This document shows, piece by piece, positions 38,276 to 46,720 of a stretch of 64,000 nucleotides of DNA. Positions within the stretch are counted from its first letter, which is position 1, and every line of letters begins with the position of its first letter. Both the position numbers and the translations under genes were made by a program. Source of the DNA: Sinomicrobium pectinilyticum (GTDB taxonomy: Bacteria > Bacteroidota > Bacteroidia > Flavobacteriales > Flavobacteriaceae); assembly GCF_003725735.1 (NCBI RefSeq), contig NZ_RJTM01000102.1, forward strand, positions 36,710 through 100,709. Reading direction: 5' to 3'. Below the pieces are notes generated by a model that worked only from the letters and a program-made list of their open reading frames with translations, ran no database searches and was not told the origin of the DNA.

Positions 38276-39844
38276 TTAATATCCCGGATTCTGGACCAGG
38301 TTGGAGTTTACCCCCAGGTCTGTGAGCGGAATAGGGAGCAAGGTGCGGAACGATTCCACTCCCGAACCGTTCAGGCTACCACCTTTCCAGGGCCACAGGT
38401 ATTCGCTGCCCGTAAATTTTCCGAAACGGATGAGGTCGGTTCTCCGGTGTCCTTCCCAGTAGAGTTCTCTTCCCCTTTCGTCCAGGATAAAATCCAGGGT
38501 AAGCTGAGCGGAAGTGATGTTTCCAGACGTATTACCGTAAGCCCGTTCCCTGAGTTGGTTTACAAGGTCGAGTGCAGTAGTCATATCACTTCCGGTACGT
38601 AACGCGGCTTCCGCATACATAAGGTATGCATCCGCCAGACGGAATAAAGGATAGTCCGTATCTACGAATTCCCCGCTGGTATCGGACCCGATCTCTCCGG
38701 TTGAAGTGAGGTTTTTATATTTGGCAATAGCATACCCGTTATTAAAGGCCGTATAGTCCGTATTTTCTTTGATGTGTCCTTCCGTGTGAAACAATGCCCG
38801 TTGATCGGGGTTGGTATCCAGGTTGCCGAAAAGGTCTGCAAAAGACGAAGTAGTACGGTTTCCTTCCCATCCCCCGTTAACTCCGTATTCGGAAGGGTCC
38901 ATGGTGGAATTGCTTATCCCGGCGTGGATAATATAGGTTGTACCTCCGTAAGATTGGCTCCGGAGTCCGTCTGAAGCCAATGGCAGAATAATCTCGGTGG
39001 AATTGTCATTGTCTGCGAGGAAGAGATTCTGGTATACCGGTTCCAGCGTATATCCTCCTTCCTGAACGATCTTATCGAGATAGGTCAGGGCTTCGCTGTA
39101 CTTGACCTCACCCGTGTATACCTCGGCATTCAGGTATAGTTTGGCCAGAAGCATCCATCCGGCAACCCTGTCGGCTCTCGCATATTCATTGGACCGCGGT
39201 TCCTTCATCAGGGGAATGATCTCCAGGAGTTCGCTTTCCAGATAATCGAAAAGTTCTTCCCGGGTGTATCTTGGCGGCTCGAAGTTGCCTACAGGATCGT
39301 TTTCCGTTACAAAAGGTACATTGCCGAACATGTCTATGGCATGCCAGTAAGCCAGGGCGCGTAAAAAGCGGGCTTCGTTTCTATAGTCCTGTATCTCCGC
39401 ATCTTCGATGCCGTCAGTTTCTCTGAGGAAATTATTGGCCATGGCTATCTCCAGGTAAATGCGATCGTAGAGGATGCGCACAAAATTGTTTCCGGCAGTC
39501 CAGTTGAGCCTGTTCAGGGCGTCCAGTCCGCCATCTCCCCAACGGTTGAGGGCCTCATCTGTGGTGAGTTCCTGAAAGTTCCAGTAGTTCCGGATATAGG
39601 AGGAAGCCCCGGCATCGGGAGCCACTACATCGGTCTGCCCGGAAGTTTCCTGGCCTGTAAGTATAAATGCACTGTATATCTTGGCGAGCATTCCTTTATA
39701 GGCCTCCGGGTCTTCAGCCAGGATATTGTCTTTGGTCTGCTCTACCCGCGGGTCCGTATCCAGGTCGCCGGTGCAGGAGGTTACGGAGACTGCAATGAGC
39801 CCCAGAATCCCTGCATAAATATTTTTAAACTTTATTTTTTTCAT
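38276..39844 (-). CDS. SusD/RagB-family starch-binding lipoprotein (first pair)
   Basis: 522 residues. The lipoprotein signal is GLIAVSVTSCTGDLDTDP (Cys24). The SusD core carries YNEARFLRALAYWHAIDMFGNVPFV-type helices, WMLLAKLYLNAEVYTG and the C-terminal DFILDERGRELYWEGHRRTDLIRFG. It is surface exposed, with susC 21 bases upstream. The neighbourhood (SusE, GH13, GH65, maltose transporter) makes starch or malto-oligosaccharides the probable ligand. Confidence 0.95.
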   Translation of the reverse strand: MKKIKFKNIYAGILGLIAVSVTSCTGDLDTDPRVEQTKDNILAEDPEAYKGMLAKIYSAFILTGQETSGQTDVVAPDAGASSYIRNYWNFQELTTDEALNRWGDGGLDALNRLNWTAGNNFVRILYDRIYLEIAMANNFLRETDGIEDAEIQDYRNEARFLRALAYWHAIDMFGNVPFVTENDPVGNFEPPRYTREELFDYLESELLEIIPLMKEPRSNEYARADRVAGWMLLAKLYLNAEVYTGEVKYSEALTYLDKIVQEGGYTLEPVYQNLFLADNDNSTEIILPLASDGLRSQSYGGTTYIIHAGISNSTMDPSEYGVNGGWEGNRTTSSFADLFGNLDTNPDQRALFHTEGHIKENTDYTAFNNGYAIAKYKNLTSTGEIGSDTSGEFVDTDYPLFRLADAYLMYAEAALRTGSDMTTALDLVNQLRERAYGNTSGNITSAQLTLDFILDERGRELYWEGHRRTDLIRFGKFTGSEYLWPWKGGSLNGSGVESFRTLLPIPLTDLGVNSNLVQNPGY

Positions 39845-39865
39845 GTCGAATGTCTTAAGGTTTAT

Positions 39866-42805
39866 TTAGAAGTCCAGGCTCACTCCCAGGAGGAATGTCC
39901 TCGGACGGGGGTAGATGTTATAATCGTTTCCGTTCTGTACTTCCGGATCCAGTCCGTCATACCCGGTAACGGTAAATACATTTTGTACGGAACCGTAAAT
40001 TCTTGCGGACAGGCTGTTACCAAGGAAATTTCCGGCATTATACCCGAGAGTAATATTGTCCAGTCTCAGGAACGACGCATTCTGGATATAGTAGTCGGAA
40101 AGCCTTACCTGGTCTGTCGCCTGAACGAATCCTGCTTCGTTGTAGTTGTCCACAATGTTGGTAAGAAAGGTAGAGCTTGTAAATACCCCGTTGCGGATAC
40201 CTACGTTGGAATCTATGTTGTTGTACACATAATTACCGGCCTGTCCACGGAACACCATGTTCAGATCCCATTTTTTGTACCGGAACTGCGAGGTAAAGCC
40301 ATAGTAAACGTCCGGAAGGGCAGATTTGTGAATATAACGGTCGTTGTCATCCACTACTCCGTCACCGTTGCGGTCTACGAATACATTTTCCATAGGCTTT
40401 CCATTTTCGTCATATACCTGTTCGTAAACATAAAAACTGTACGGAGTTTCACCCACGGCGTGAACCTGGTTAAAGAGACCGGTGCCTCCGGAGATATTCC
40501 TGTCCTGTACGGAGATAAAGTCCGTGTCGGCATTGAGCCCGGTTACTTCCGAACTGTTCCAGGTAAAGTTGGCGCCTAGGTTCCAGCTGAAGTTATCCGT
40601 CCGGATAGGTGTAGCATTAATTTCGAATTCCACACCTTTGTTTTCCATAGTCCCTACGTTATCCACAAAAACATTGGAAAGGTTGCTTCCCGCAGGAGTG
40701 GATACTTCGCTGAGCAGGTCTTTGGTTTTCCTGTAATACACATCTACGGCACCTGTAATACGGTTGTCAAGGAAACCGTAATCGAGCCCGGCGTTATAGG
40801 TAGTCGTCTCTTCCCAGGTAAGGCTGGTACTGTATGGGTTGGGACGATAAGTTGTGTAATAGTTATCCCCGAAAGGATACTGTACCTGTGGTGTCCCGGC
40901 CAGATATACGGCCAGGTAAGGGAAATATCTTCCCGGAAGGTCCTGCTGCCCGGTAATACCCCATCCCATACGAAGTTTAAGGTTGCTGAGGGTGTTGGAA
41001 TTTTCCAGCCAGGGTTCGTTATATATATTCCATGCAAATGCCGCCGAAGGAAAATTACCCCAGCGTACGTCCGGATCGAACCGTGAAGATCCGTCCCGTC
41101 GAAGGGTAGCCGTAAACAGGTATTTGTTTTTTATGGATACGTTTGCCCTTCCGAAGAAGGAAGCGATGACAACGGGATTGTAATACCTGGTAACGATAAC
41201 CTGGTCATTAATGTAATCATAGTTGTTTTTGTATCCGTTATTGGTGAAGGATTGGTAAGAATGTCCCGCTGTGACATCCACGTTGGTAACAAAGCTGCCT
41301 TCGAAAGACCTGGAATAGTTCAGGTAGAAATCCATGAGGAGGTTTCTCTTGTTCTGGGATTCGGTTTCCAGGTGGCCATAACCGGTACCGTTCCTGTAAT
41401 AATTGGCTGATTCTTCGAAACCCCGGTCATTCCGTTTTCCGGTAGAAACATCATATCCCAGATTTAAATTGGCCCGAAGCTCCGGAAGGAAATGAAATTT
41501 GTAATCCAGTTCTATATTTCCCACACTTCGTTTCACATCGCCGGTATTATCTCTTTGTTTCAGAAGGGCAAGAGGGTTTCTCGGGGCCAGGGTCTCTACA
41601 TTGCCGTTGGTGAACTCTTCATAATATCCGCCAAAAGGCATACTGCTGTCGTAAACCGGGTTGGTAGGGTTAATCAGTATGGCACTTCCTATCGCCCCGG
41701 TATCTGCAAAACGACTGTCGCTCATAATCCCTTTTACATTGATGTCCACTTTGAGGTGATTGTCGAAAAACTTCGGGGTCATACCAAAAGAACCTGTCCA
41801 TCTTTCAAGAGATGATGTTTTTAATACCCCGTCCTGTTCCGTGTAACCTACAGAAGCACGAAACGGAGTATTGCCGAACAATTGCCCTTTTACGCTGAAA
41901 TTCTGGTCAAAACTGATCGCATCTTTGAAAATGATGTCCTGCCAGTTGGTGTTGCTTTCTCCCAGTAATGTCTGTTGCGCATCCGAACCGTACGTTTGCA
42001 CGAGGTTGCGGAAATCATTGGCAGAAAAGGCATCGACGGTCCGGGTGATGGTACTTACGGAAGTTTTGGCGTTGTAGTTGAACTGAAGTTCGCCGCTGCT
42101 TCCCTTTTTAGTGGTAATGATAATAACACCGTTGGATGCCCTGGAACCGTAAATGGCAGCGGCAGAAGCGTCCTTTAATACGGTAAAGCTCTCAATGTCG
42201 TTAGGATTGACAATGTTCAGCGGGTTACTTACCCCGGCAATACCTTCTTTGTCTACGGGGACCCCGTCGATAACGATCAACGGATCGTTGCTGGCGTTAA
42301 GAGAAGCTCCTCCGCGAATACGTATGTTGGCACCGGCTCCCGGTTCCCCTCCGCTGGTAGTGATCTGTACACCGGCGGTTTTCCCGGCAATAAGCTGATC
42401 GGGGGAGACCACCATACCATTGTTAAAGTCATCACTTCTTACGGTGGTTACCGATCCTGTAGCATCTTTCTTTTTAACCTGTCCGTAACCGATGAGTACT
42501 ACTTCATCCAGTTGCTGGGTGTCTTCTTCCAGAAGGACATTAAGGGTAGTGCCGGATACTGTTTTTTCCACAGTCCTGTAGCCAATGTAAGAAAAGACCA
42601 GGATATCTCCTTCGGAAGCATCGATACTGTAGTTACCGTCAAAATCGGTGGTGGTTCCGTTGGTTGTGCCTTTTACAACCACGTTTACCCCTGGTAAAGG
42701 ACCTGTATTATCGGTCACGGTACCGCTTACTGCTGTTTGTGCATATGCCCCGAAAGGAATACATAAGAGAAACAACAGCAGGATAGAAATATGAAATGTT
42801 TTCAT
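39866..42805 (-). CDS. SusC/RagA-family TonB-linked outer-membrane transporter (first pair)
   Basis: 979 residues. Signal peptide ending GAYAQ, CarboxypepD_reg-like domain (AVSGTVTDNTGPLPGVNVVVKGT), TonB-box-like QLDEVVLIGYGQ, plug (IRIRGGASLNASNDPLIVIDGVPV; TVLKDASAAAIYGSRASNGVIIITTKKG) and barrel ending FLLGVSLDF. First gene of the susC-susD-susE-amylase transcript; the predicted operator sits about 150 bases upstream. It imports malto-oligosaccharides bound by SusD/SusE. Confidence 0.95.
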   Translation of the reverse strand: MKTFHISILLLFLLCIPFGAYAQTAVSGTVTDNTGPLPGVNVVVKGTTNGTTTDFDGNYSIDASEGDILVFSYIGYRTVEKTVSGTTLNVLLEEDTQQLDEVVLIGYGQVKKKDATGSVTTVRSDDFNNGMVVSPDQLIAGKTAGVQITTSGGEPGAGANIRIRGGASLNASNDPLIVIDGVPVDKEGIAGVSNPLNIVNPNDIESFTVLKDASAAAIYGSRASNGVIIITTKKGSSGELQFNYNAKTSVSTITRTVDAFSANDFRNLVQTYGSDAQQTLLGESNTNWQDIIFKDAISFDQNFSVKGQLFGNTPFRASVGYTEQDGVLKTSSLERWTGSFGMTPKFFDNHLKVDINVKGIMSDSRFADTGAIGSAILINPTNPVYDSSMPFGGYYEEFTNGNVETLAPRNPLALLKQRDNTGDVKRSVGNIELDYKFHFLPELRANLNLGYDVSTGKRNDRGFEESANYYRNGTGYGHLETESQNKRNLLMDFYLNYSRSFEGSFVTNVDVTAGHSYQSFTNNGYKNNYDYINDQVIVTRYYNPVVIASFFGRANVSIKNKYLFTATLRRDGSSRFDPDVRWGNFPSAAFAWNIYNEPWLENSNTLSNLKLRMGWGITGQQDLPGRYFPYLAVYLAGTPQVQYPFGDNYYTTYRPNPYSTSLTWEETTTYNAGLDYGFLDNRITGAVDVYYRKTKDLLSEVSTPAGSNLSNVFVDNVGTMENKGVEFEINATPIRTDNFSWNLGANFTWNSSEVTGLNADTDFISVQDRNISGGTGLFNQVHAVGETPYSFYVYEQVYDENGKPMENVFVDRNGDGVVDDNDRYIHKSALPDVYYGFTSQFRYKKWDLNMVFRGQAGNYVYNNIDSNVGIRNGVFTSSTFLTNIVDNYNEAGFVQATDQVRLSDYYIQNASFLRLDNITLGYNAGNFLGNSLSARIYGSVQNVFTVTGYDGLDPEVQNGNDYNIYPRPRTFLLGVSLDF

Positions 42806-43324
42806 GCTGTAGATAAATTTGATTTTAAAGCATACACGAAATCCACATTACGTATTTTTCATGCAATTTTTTTGTTGATTTAATTAAAAATCAGCCTTAT
42901 AATTTTACTTCCCGGAGCTAAAACTATGTAAATTTTATGTTAAGTAGAGAGGCGAAAACGTATTACAACGTTTTCGTGTGAAAAACTTTTATGAAAATGA
43001 GGTCTGTTTACAGTTTTTTCATGTTAAAAATGAAGTATTTTGAATTTAACGGAGGTGAAATTAAGGGATATTTAAAAAAACGGCTCCGTAGTGAGAAATT
43101 GATTGGGATATTATAACCTTTTTTTGTTGCGGATTCCCGTTTTTTCAATGCAGGTCGGGCTATTAGAAAAGAAGGGGTATCTTTGTGAAGAAGGATTTGT
43201 GGAAAAGGTGTCGAAATATAATGTAAGGCCTTGGGTATGAGTATAGCCTTTCCATATAACCCCAGAGCAAAAGAAAAGGGATAGAGGGAATCCTTTACGG
43301 TTATCCGTTTCATCTGAAGCAAGA
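42806..43324. other. Divergent control region of susC and the LacI gene
   Basis: 519 bases between the susCDE operon and the regulator gene. It contains the operator-like inverted repeat at 42953-42976. A -7-like TATCTTTG occurs on the plus strand at 43178-43185, 140 bases before the regulator start, without a clear -33 element. A 104-codon minus-strand frame starting at 43322 looks spurious. Confidence 0.5.
42953..42976. promoter_or_regulatory. Putative LacI-family operator, susCDE operon
   Basis: CGAAAACG-TATTACAA-CGTTTTCG is a perfect 8-bp inverted repeat with an 8-base spacer. The overlapping TACAACGTTTTCG is shared with the sites near 35341 and 44387. It lies 148-171 bases before the susC start, the same distance as the 44387 site from its gene. 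Confidence 0.65.
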
Positions 43325-44347
43325 ATGAAAAAGAAAGTCACTATAAAACAAATCGCCCGCGAACTGGATGTATCTGTTTCAACAGTATCCAAAGCGTTGC
43401 GGGACAGCAAAGAAATAAGCCTGGACACAAGACAAAAGGTACAGGCATTTGCAAAATTGCTCAATTACAGGCCCAACAATATAGCGGTTAGCCTGAAGAA
43501 CCGGAAGACCAAAAATATCGGGGTGATTATCCCGGAGATCGTACATCATTTCTTCACTACGGTTATCAGTGGTATAGAAAGAGAAGCGAACAAGGCCGGC
43601 TATAACGTCATAGTGTGCCTTTCCGACGAATCTTTTGACAAGGAGGTTATTAATATGGAAACCCTTGCCAATGGAAGTATTGATGGTTTTATACTGTCTC
43701 TTTCCAAGGAAACCCAGTCAAAAAAGGATTTTCACCATTTACGCGAGGTGATCGACCAGGGGATGCCGCTGGTGATGTTCGACCGGGTCTCGGATGAAAT
43801 TCCCGGGGATAAAGTGGTGATCGATGATGTGGAAGGTGCTGTGAATGCCGTGAACTACCTGCTGGATAGCGGTTGTAACAGAATAGCCCTTCTCACTACG
43901 GTAGATTATGTCAGTGTGGGTAAGTTACGGACCGAAGGTTATATCCGTGCATTACGACAGGCCGGAAAAGAAGTGGACGAATCCCTTATTGTTAAGATCG
44001 AAGATATTGATAATTGTGAACAACAGATAGCCCTTCTTTTTGATTCCGGAAAATTCGATGCGGTTTTTGCAGTGAACGAACTGTTTGCCGTAACAGCCAT
44101 GAAGGAAGCTCAGCGAAGAGGATACAGGATTCCGGAAGACATTTCTTTTATGGGCTTTACAGATGGTATATTGTCTCAATTTGCCTTTCCCCCGCTTACG
44201 ACTGTAGACCAGCACGGATTGGAAATGGGAGGTATGGCAGCCAAGATGCTGATCCAGAGACTGGAAAACGACGATATGGGTGATGAATCGTATGTAACCG
44301 AGGTAATACCGACATCCATCAAAGAGCGTGAAAGTACTCGTAAATAA
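43325..44347 (+). CDS. LacI-family transcriptional regulator of the maltose locus
   Basis: 340 residues. The N-terminal LacI helix-turn-helix (VTIKQIARELDVSVSTVSKALRDS, residues 4-27) and hinge region NYRPNNIAVSLKNRKTKNIGVIIPE precede a periplasmic-binding-like effector domain with FILSLSKE, PLVMFDRVSDEIPGDKVVIDD, and SFMGFTDGILSQFAFPPLTTVDQ. It lies between the two arms of the alpha-glucan locus and probably controls both. Operator-like palindromes occur in each control region. Whether it represses or activates cannot be told; the sites lie well upstream of the starts, which is compatible with activation. Confidence 0.93.
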   Translation: MKKKVTIKQIARELDVSVSTVSKALRDSKEISLDTRQKVQAFAKLLNYRPNNIAVSLKNRKTKNIGVIIPEIVHHFFTTVISGIEREANKAGYNVIVCLSDESFDKEVINMETLANGSIDGFILSLSKETQSKKDFHHLREVIDQGMPLVMFDRVSDEIPGDKVVIDDVEGAVNAVNYLLDSGCNRIALLTTVDYVSVGKLRTEGYIRALRQAGKEVDESLIVKIEDIDNCEQQIALLFDSGKFDAVFAVNELFAVTAMKEAQRRGYRIPEDISFMGFTDGILSQFAFPPLTTVDQHGLEMGGMAAKMLIQRLENDDMGDESYVTEVIPTSIKERESTRK

Positions 44348-44386
44348 GGGTATTTCATATGTTTACAGAACATTTTTCAATAGGAT

Positions 44387-44406
44387 CTACTACAACGTTG
44401 TAGTAG
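44387..44406. promoter_or_regulatory. Putative LacI-family operator, transporter operon
   Basis: CTACTACAACGTTGTAGTAG is a perfect 20-base palindrome centred on AACGTT, the CG-centred symmetry typical of LacI-family operators. It is 144-163 bases before the MFS transporter start and 39 bases after the regulator stop. Confidence 0.75.
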
Positions 44407-44549
44407 AAAAAACTTGTAAATTAGCAACTTACCAGCAAAAAATATTTTATATTTACACCCGTCAGGACTTATAGTTTTACTTCTCAACCCGATATAAAGT
44501 CTTGATAAGTCATAGCGCTTATCGTAGTATATAAACGAAAATTACGATA

Positions 44550-45881
44550 ATGAAAAAGCGTAAGCTGAGTTTTCTGGAAATCTGGAACATGAGTTTCGGT
44601 TTTCTGGGAATACAAATGGGTTTTGCTCTCCAGAATGCGAATGCCAGTAGAATTTTACAGATTTTCGGTGCGGATGTGCACGAGTTGTCCTGGTTTTGGC
44701 TGGTAGCCCCACTTACCGGGCTTATTGTTCAGCCCATTATAGGGCACTACAGTGACAGGACCTGGACCCGGCTCGGACGCAGACGACCTTTCTTTTTAAC
44801 CGGTGCCATCCTGGCTTCCATAGGTTTGGTACTCATGCCCAAAGCAGACATGTTCGTAGCTTTTCTGCCTGCCCTTTGGGTTGGAGCGGGAATGTTGATG
44901 ATCATGGATGCCTCCTTTAATGTGGCCATGGAACCTTTTCGGGCACTCGTGGCCGACAACCTGCCGTCCGACCAGCGGACCCTCGGTTTTAGCATACAAA
45001 CGGTACTTATAGGTATCGGTGCTGTGGTGGGCTCTTGGCTGCCCTATGTACTGGCCAACTGGATGGGGGTTTCCAACGAAGCGGTATTGGGGAAAGTTCC
45101 GTTAAATCTTCTGATTTCCTTTATTATCGGTGCCCTGGTACTTCTGGCAAGTATTCTGGTTACGGTTATTACAACCAAAGAGTACACCCCAGAGGAACTT
45201 GCACTGCTGGAGCCGGAAGACCCGGCAGAACCGGAGGAAACCACCGGATTGCTGACCATATTTTCCGATTTTGTAAAAATGCCGAAAACCATGCGACAGC
45301 TCAGCTGGGTGCAATTCTTTTCCTGGTTCGGCCTGTTCGGTATGTGGGTATTTTCTACTCCTGCCATCGCACATCATATTTACGGACTTCCCCTGGAGGA
45401 CTCTCAAAGCAGGACCTATCAGGATGCGGGGGACTGGGTAGGTGTGCTGTTCGGTATCTACAATGCAGTTTCGGCGGTTTTTGCATTTTTTCTGCCGGTA
45501 ATAGCCGCGAAGTTCGGAAGAAAGACCACTCATGTTATATCTCTTATTATAGGCGGACTGGGTCTTATTTCCATATATTTTGCGCCCAACCAGTATTGGC
45601 TGATAGTCTCCATGCTTGCCGTGGGAATTGCCTGGGCCAGCATACTGGCCATGCCATATGCCATTCTGGCCGGATCCATTCCGGCAAGGAAAATGGGAGT
45701 TTATATGGGGATATTCAATTTCTTTATCGTTATTCCGCAGATCATCAATGCCCTGATCGGCGGGCCTATGGTTCAATATCTCTACGGAGGCAACGCCATC
45801 TATGCCATTGTAATAAGTGGAGTATCTTTCTTATTGGCAGCTGCCCTTGTTTTTCGTGTTGAAGATGTGGATGAAGTTTAA
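44550..45881 (+). CDS. MFS maltose/sugar transporter, inner membrane
   Basis: 443 residues with 12 predicted transmembrane helices. The conserved loop-2-3 motif is GHYSDRTWTRLGRRRPF (MFS motif A type, as in SLC45/GPH-like sugar carriers). N-terminal MSFGFLGIQMGFALQNANASRILQIFGAD is typical of the Bacteroidota maltose-transporter group. It should import maltose from the periplasm. First gene of the plus-strand arm, with pgmB, GH65 and two GH13 genes following. Confidence 0.9.
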   Translation: MKKRKLSFLEIWNMSFGFLGIQMGFALQNANASRILQIFGADVHELSWFWLVAPLTGLIVQPIIGHYSDRTWTRLGRRRPFFLTGAILASIGLVLMPKADMFVAFLPALWVGAGMLMIMDASFNVAMEPFRALVADNLPSDQRTLGFSIQTVLIGIGAVVGSWLPYVLANWMGVSNEAVLGKVPLNLLISFIIGALVLLASILVTVITTKEYTPEELALLEPEDPAEPEETTGLLTIFSDFVKMPKTMRQLSWVQFFSWFGLFGMWVFSTPAIAHHIYGLPLEDSQSRTYQDAGDWVGVLFGIYNAVSAVFAFFLPVIAAKFGRKTTHVISLIIGGLGLISIYFAPNQYWLIVSMLAVGIAWASILAMPYAILAGSIPARKMGVYMGIFNFFIVIPQIINALIGGPMVQYLYGGNAIYAIVISGVSFLLAAALVFRVEDVDEV

Positions 45882-45999
45882 ATAAGGGACCAATTCGATA
45901 ACGAATTAAAAAAGAGGATTCTCTCCTCCTTTAAGGGAGATGCCGAAAGAATAGGGAACTCCTGAAAACTCACTAACCCAATAACTCAATAACTAAAAA

Positions 46000-46647
46000 A
46001 TGAAAGGATTTATTTTCGACCTGGACGGGGTCATTGTAGACACGGCCAGATATCATTTTCTCGCGTGGAAAAAACTTGCTGAAGAACTCGGGGTCGATTT
46101 TACGGTTGAAGACAATGAAAGGTTAAAAGGCGTAAGCAGGGCCCGCTCCCTGGAGATTATCCTCGAACTGGGAGATATTCGGGCTACGGAGGCAGAAAAA
46201 CAAGTATGGATGCGGCAGAAAAATGATGATTATCTGGAATACGTTTCCCGGATGGATCAGAAAGAGGTGCTCCCTGGAGTGCTTTCGACACTGCGTTTTT
46301 TAAAAGAAAATAAGGGGAAGATCGCCCTGGGCTCCGCAAGCAAAAATGCCAGGCTTATCCTGGAGAAAACAAATATCCTGCCCTTGTTTGATGCCGTGGT
46401 GGACGGTAATGATGTTTCCAAAGCCAAGCCAGACCCGGAAGTATTTGCCCTTGCAGCGCAACAGATAGGTGTAAATGCCGCCGATTGCGTGGTATTTGAA
46501 GATTCGGTTGCAGGAATACAGGCAGCCAATGCGGCAGGAATGGCGAGTATCGGTATAGGTGATGCGGGTATATTACAGGAAGCCGATATGGTATATCCCG
46601 ATTTTATACATATCGATGCCGAATCCCTTTTGAAGAAAATCAGATAA
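46000..46647 (+). CDS. pgmB: Beta-phosphoglucomutase
   Basis: 215 residues of the HAD superfamily. Nucleophile/acid pair FDLDGV (Asp7, Asp9), cap residues with RLKGVSRARSLEIIL, LGSASKNA and KAKPDPEVF plus EDSVAGIQAANAAGM. It converts beta-glucose-1-phosphate to glucose-6-phosphate. It adjoins the GH65 phosphorylase gene, which makes its substrate. Cytoplasmic. Confidence 0.94.
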   Translation: MKGFIFDLDGVIVDTARYHFLAWKKLAEELGVDFTVEDNERLKGVSRARSLEIILELGDIRATEAEKQVWMRQKNDDYLEYVSRMDQKEVLPGVLSTLRFLKENKGKIALGSASKNARLILEKTNILPLFDAVVDGNDVSKAKPDPEVFALAAQQIGVNAADCVVFEDSVAGIQAANAAGMASIGIGDAGILQEADMVYPDFIHIDAESLLKKIR

Positions 46648-46720
46648 TGACACAGGCCTTGTGCCTCTGCAGGAAACATATCATGGATTTACAGAACACA
46701 ATAAAAATTTAAGAGAAGAA

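Noticed and set aside
45035..45862. 275-codon plus-strand frame inside the MFS gene
   Set aside because: Cys/Gly/Arg-rich out-of-frame shadow of a transporter with clear helices and motif A.
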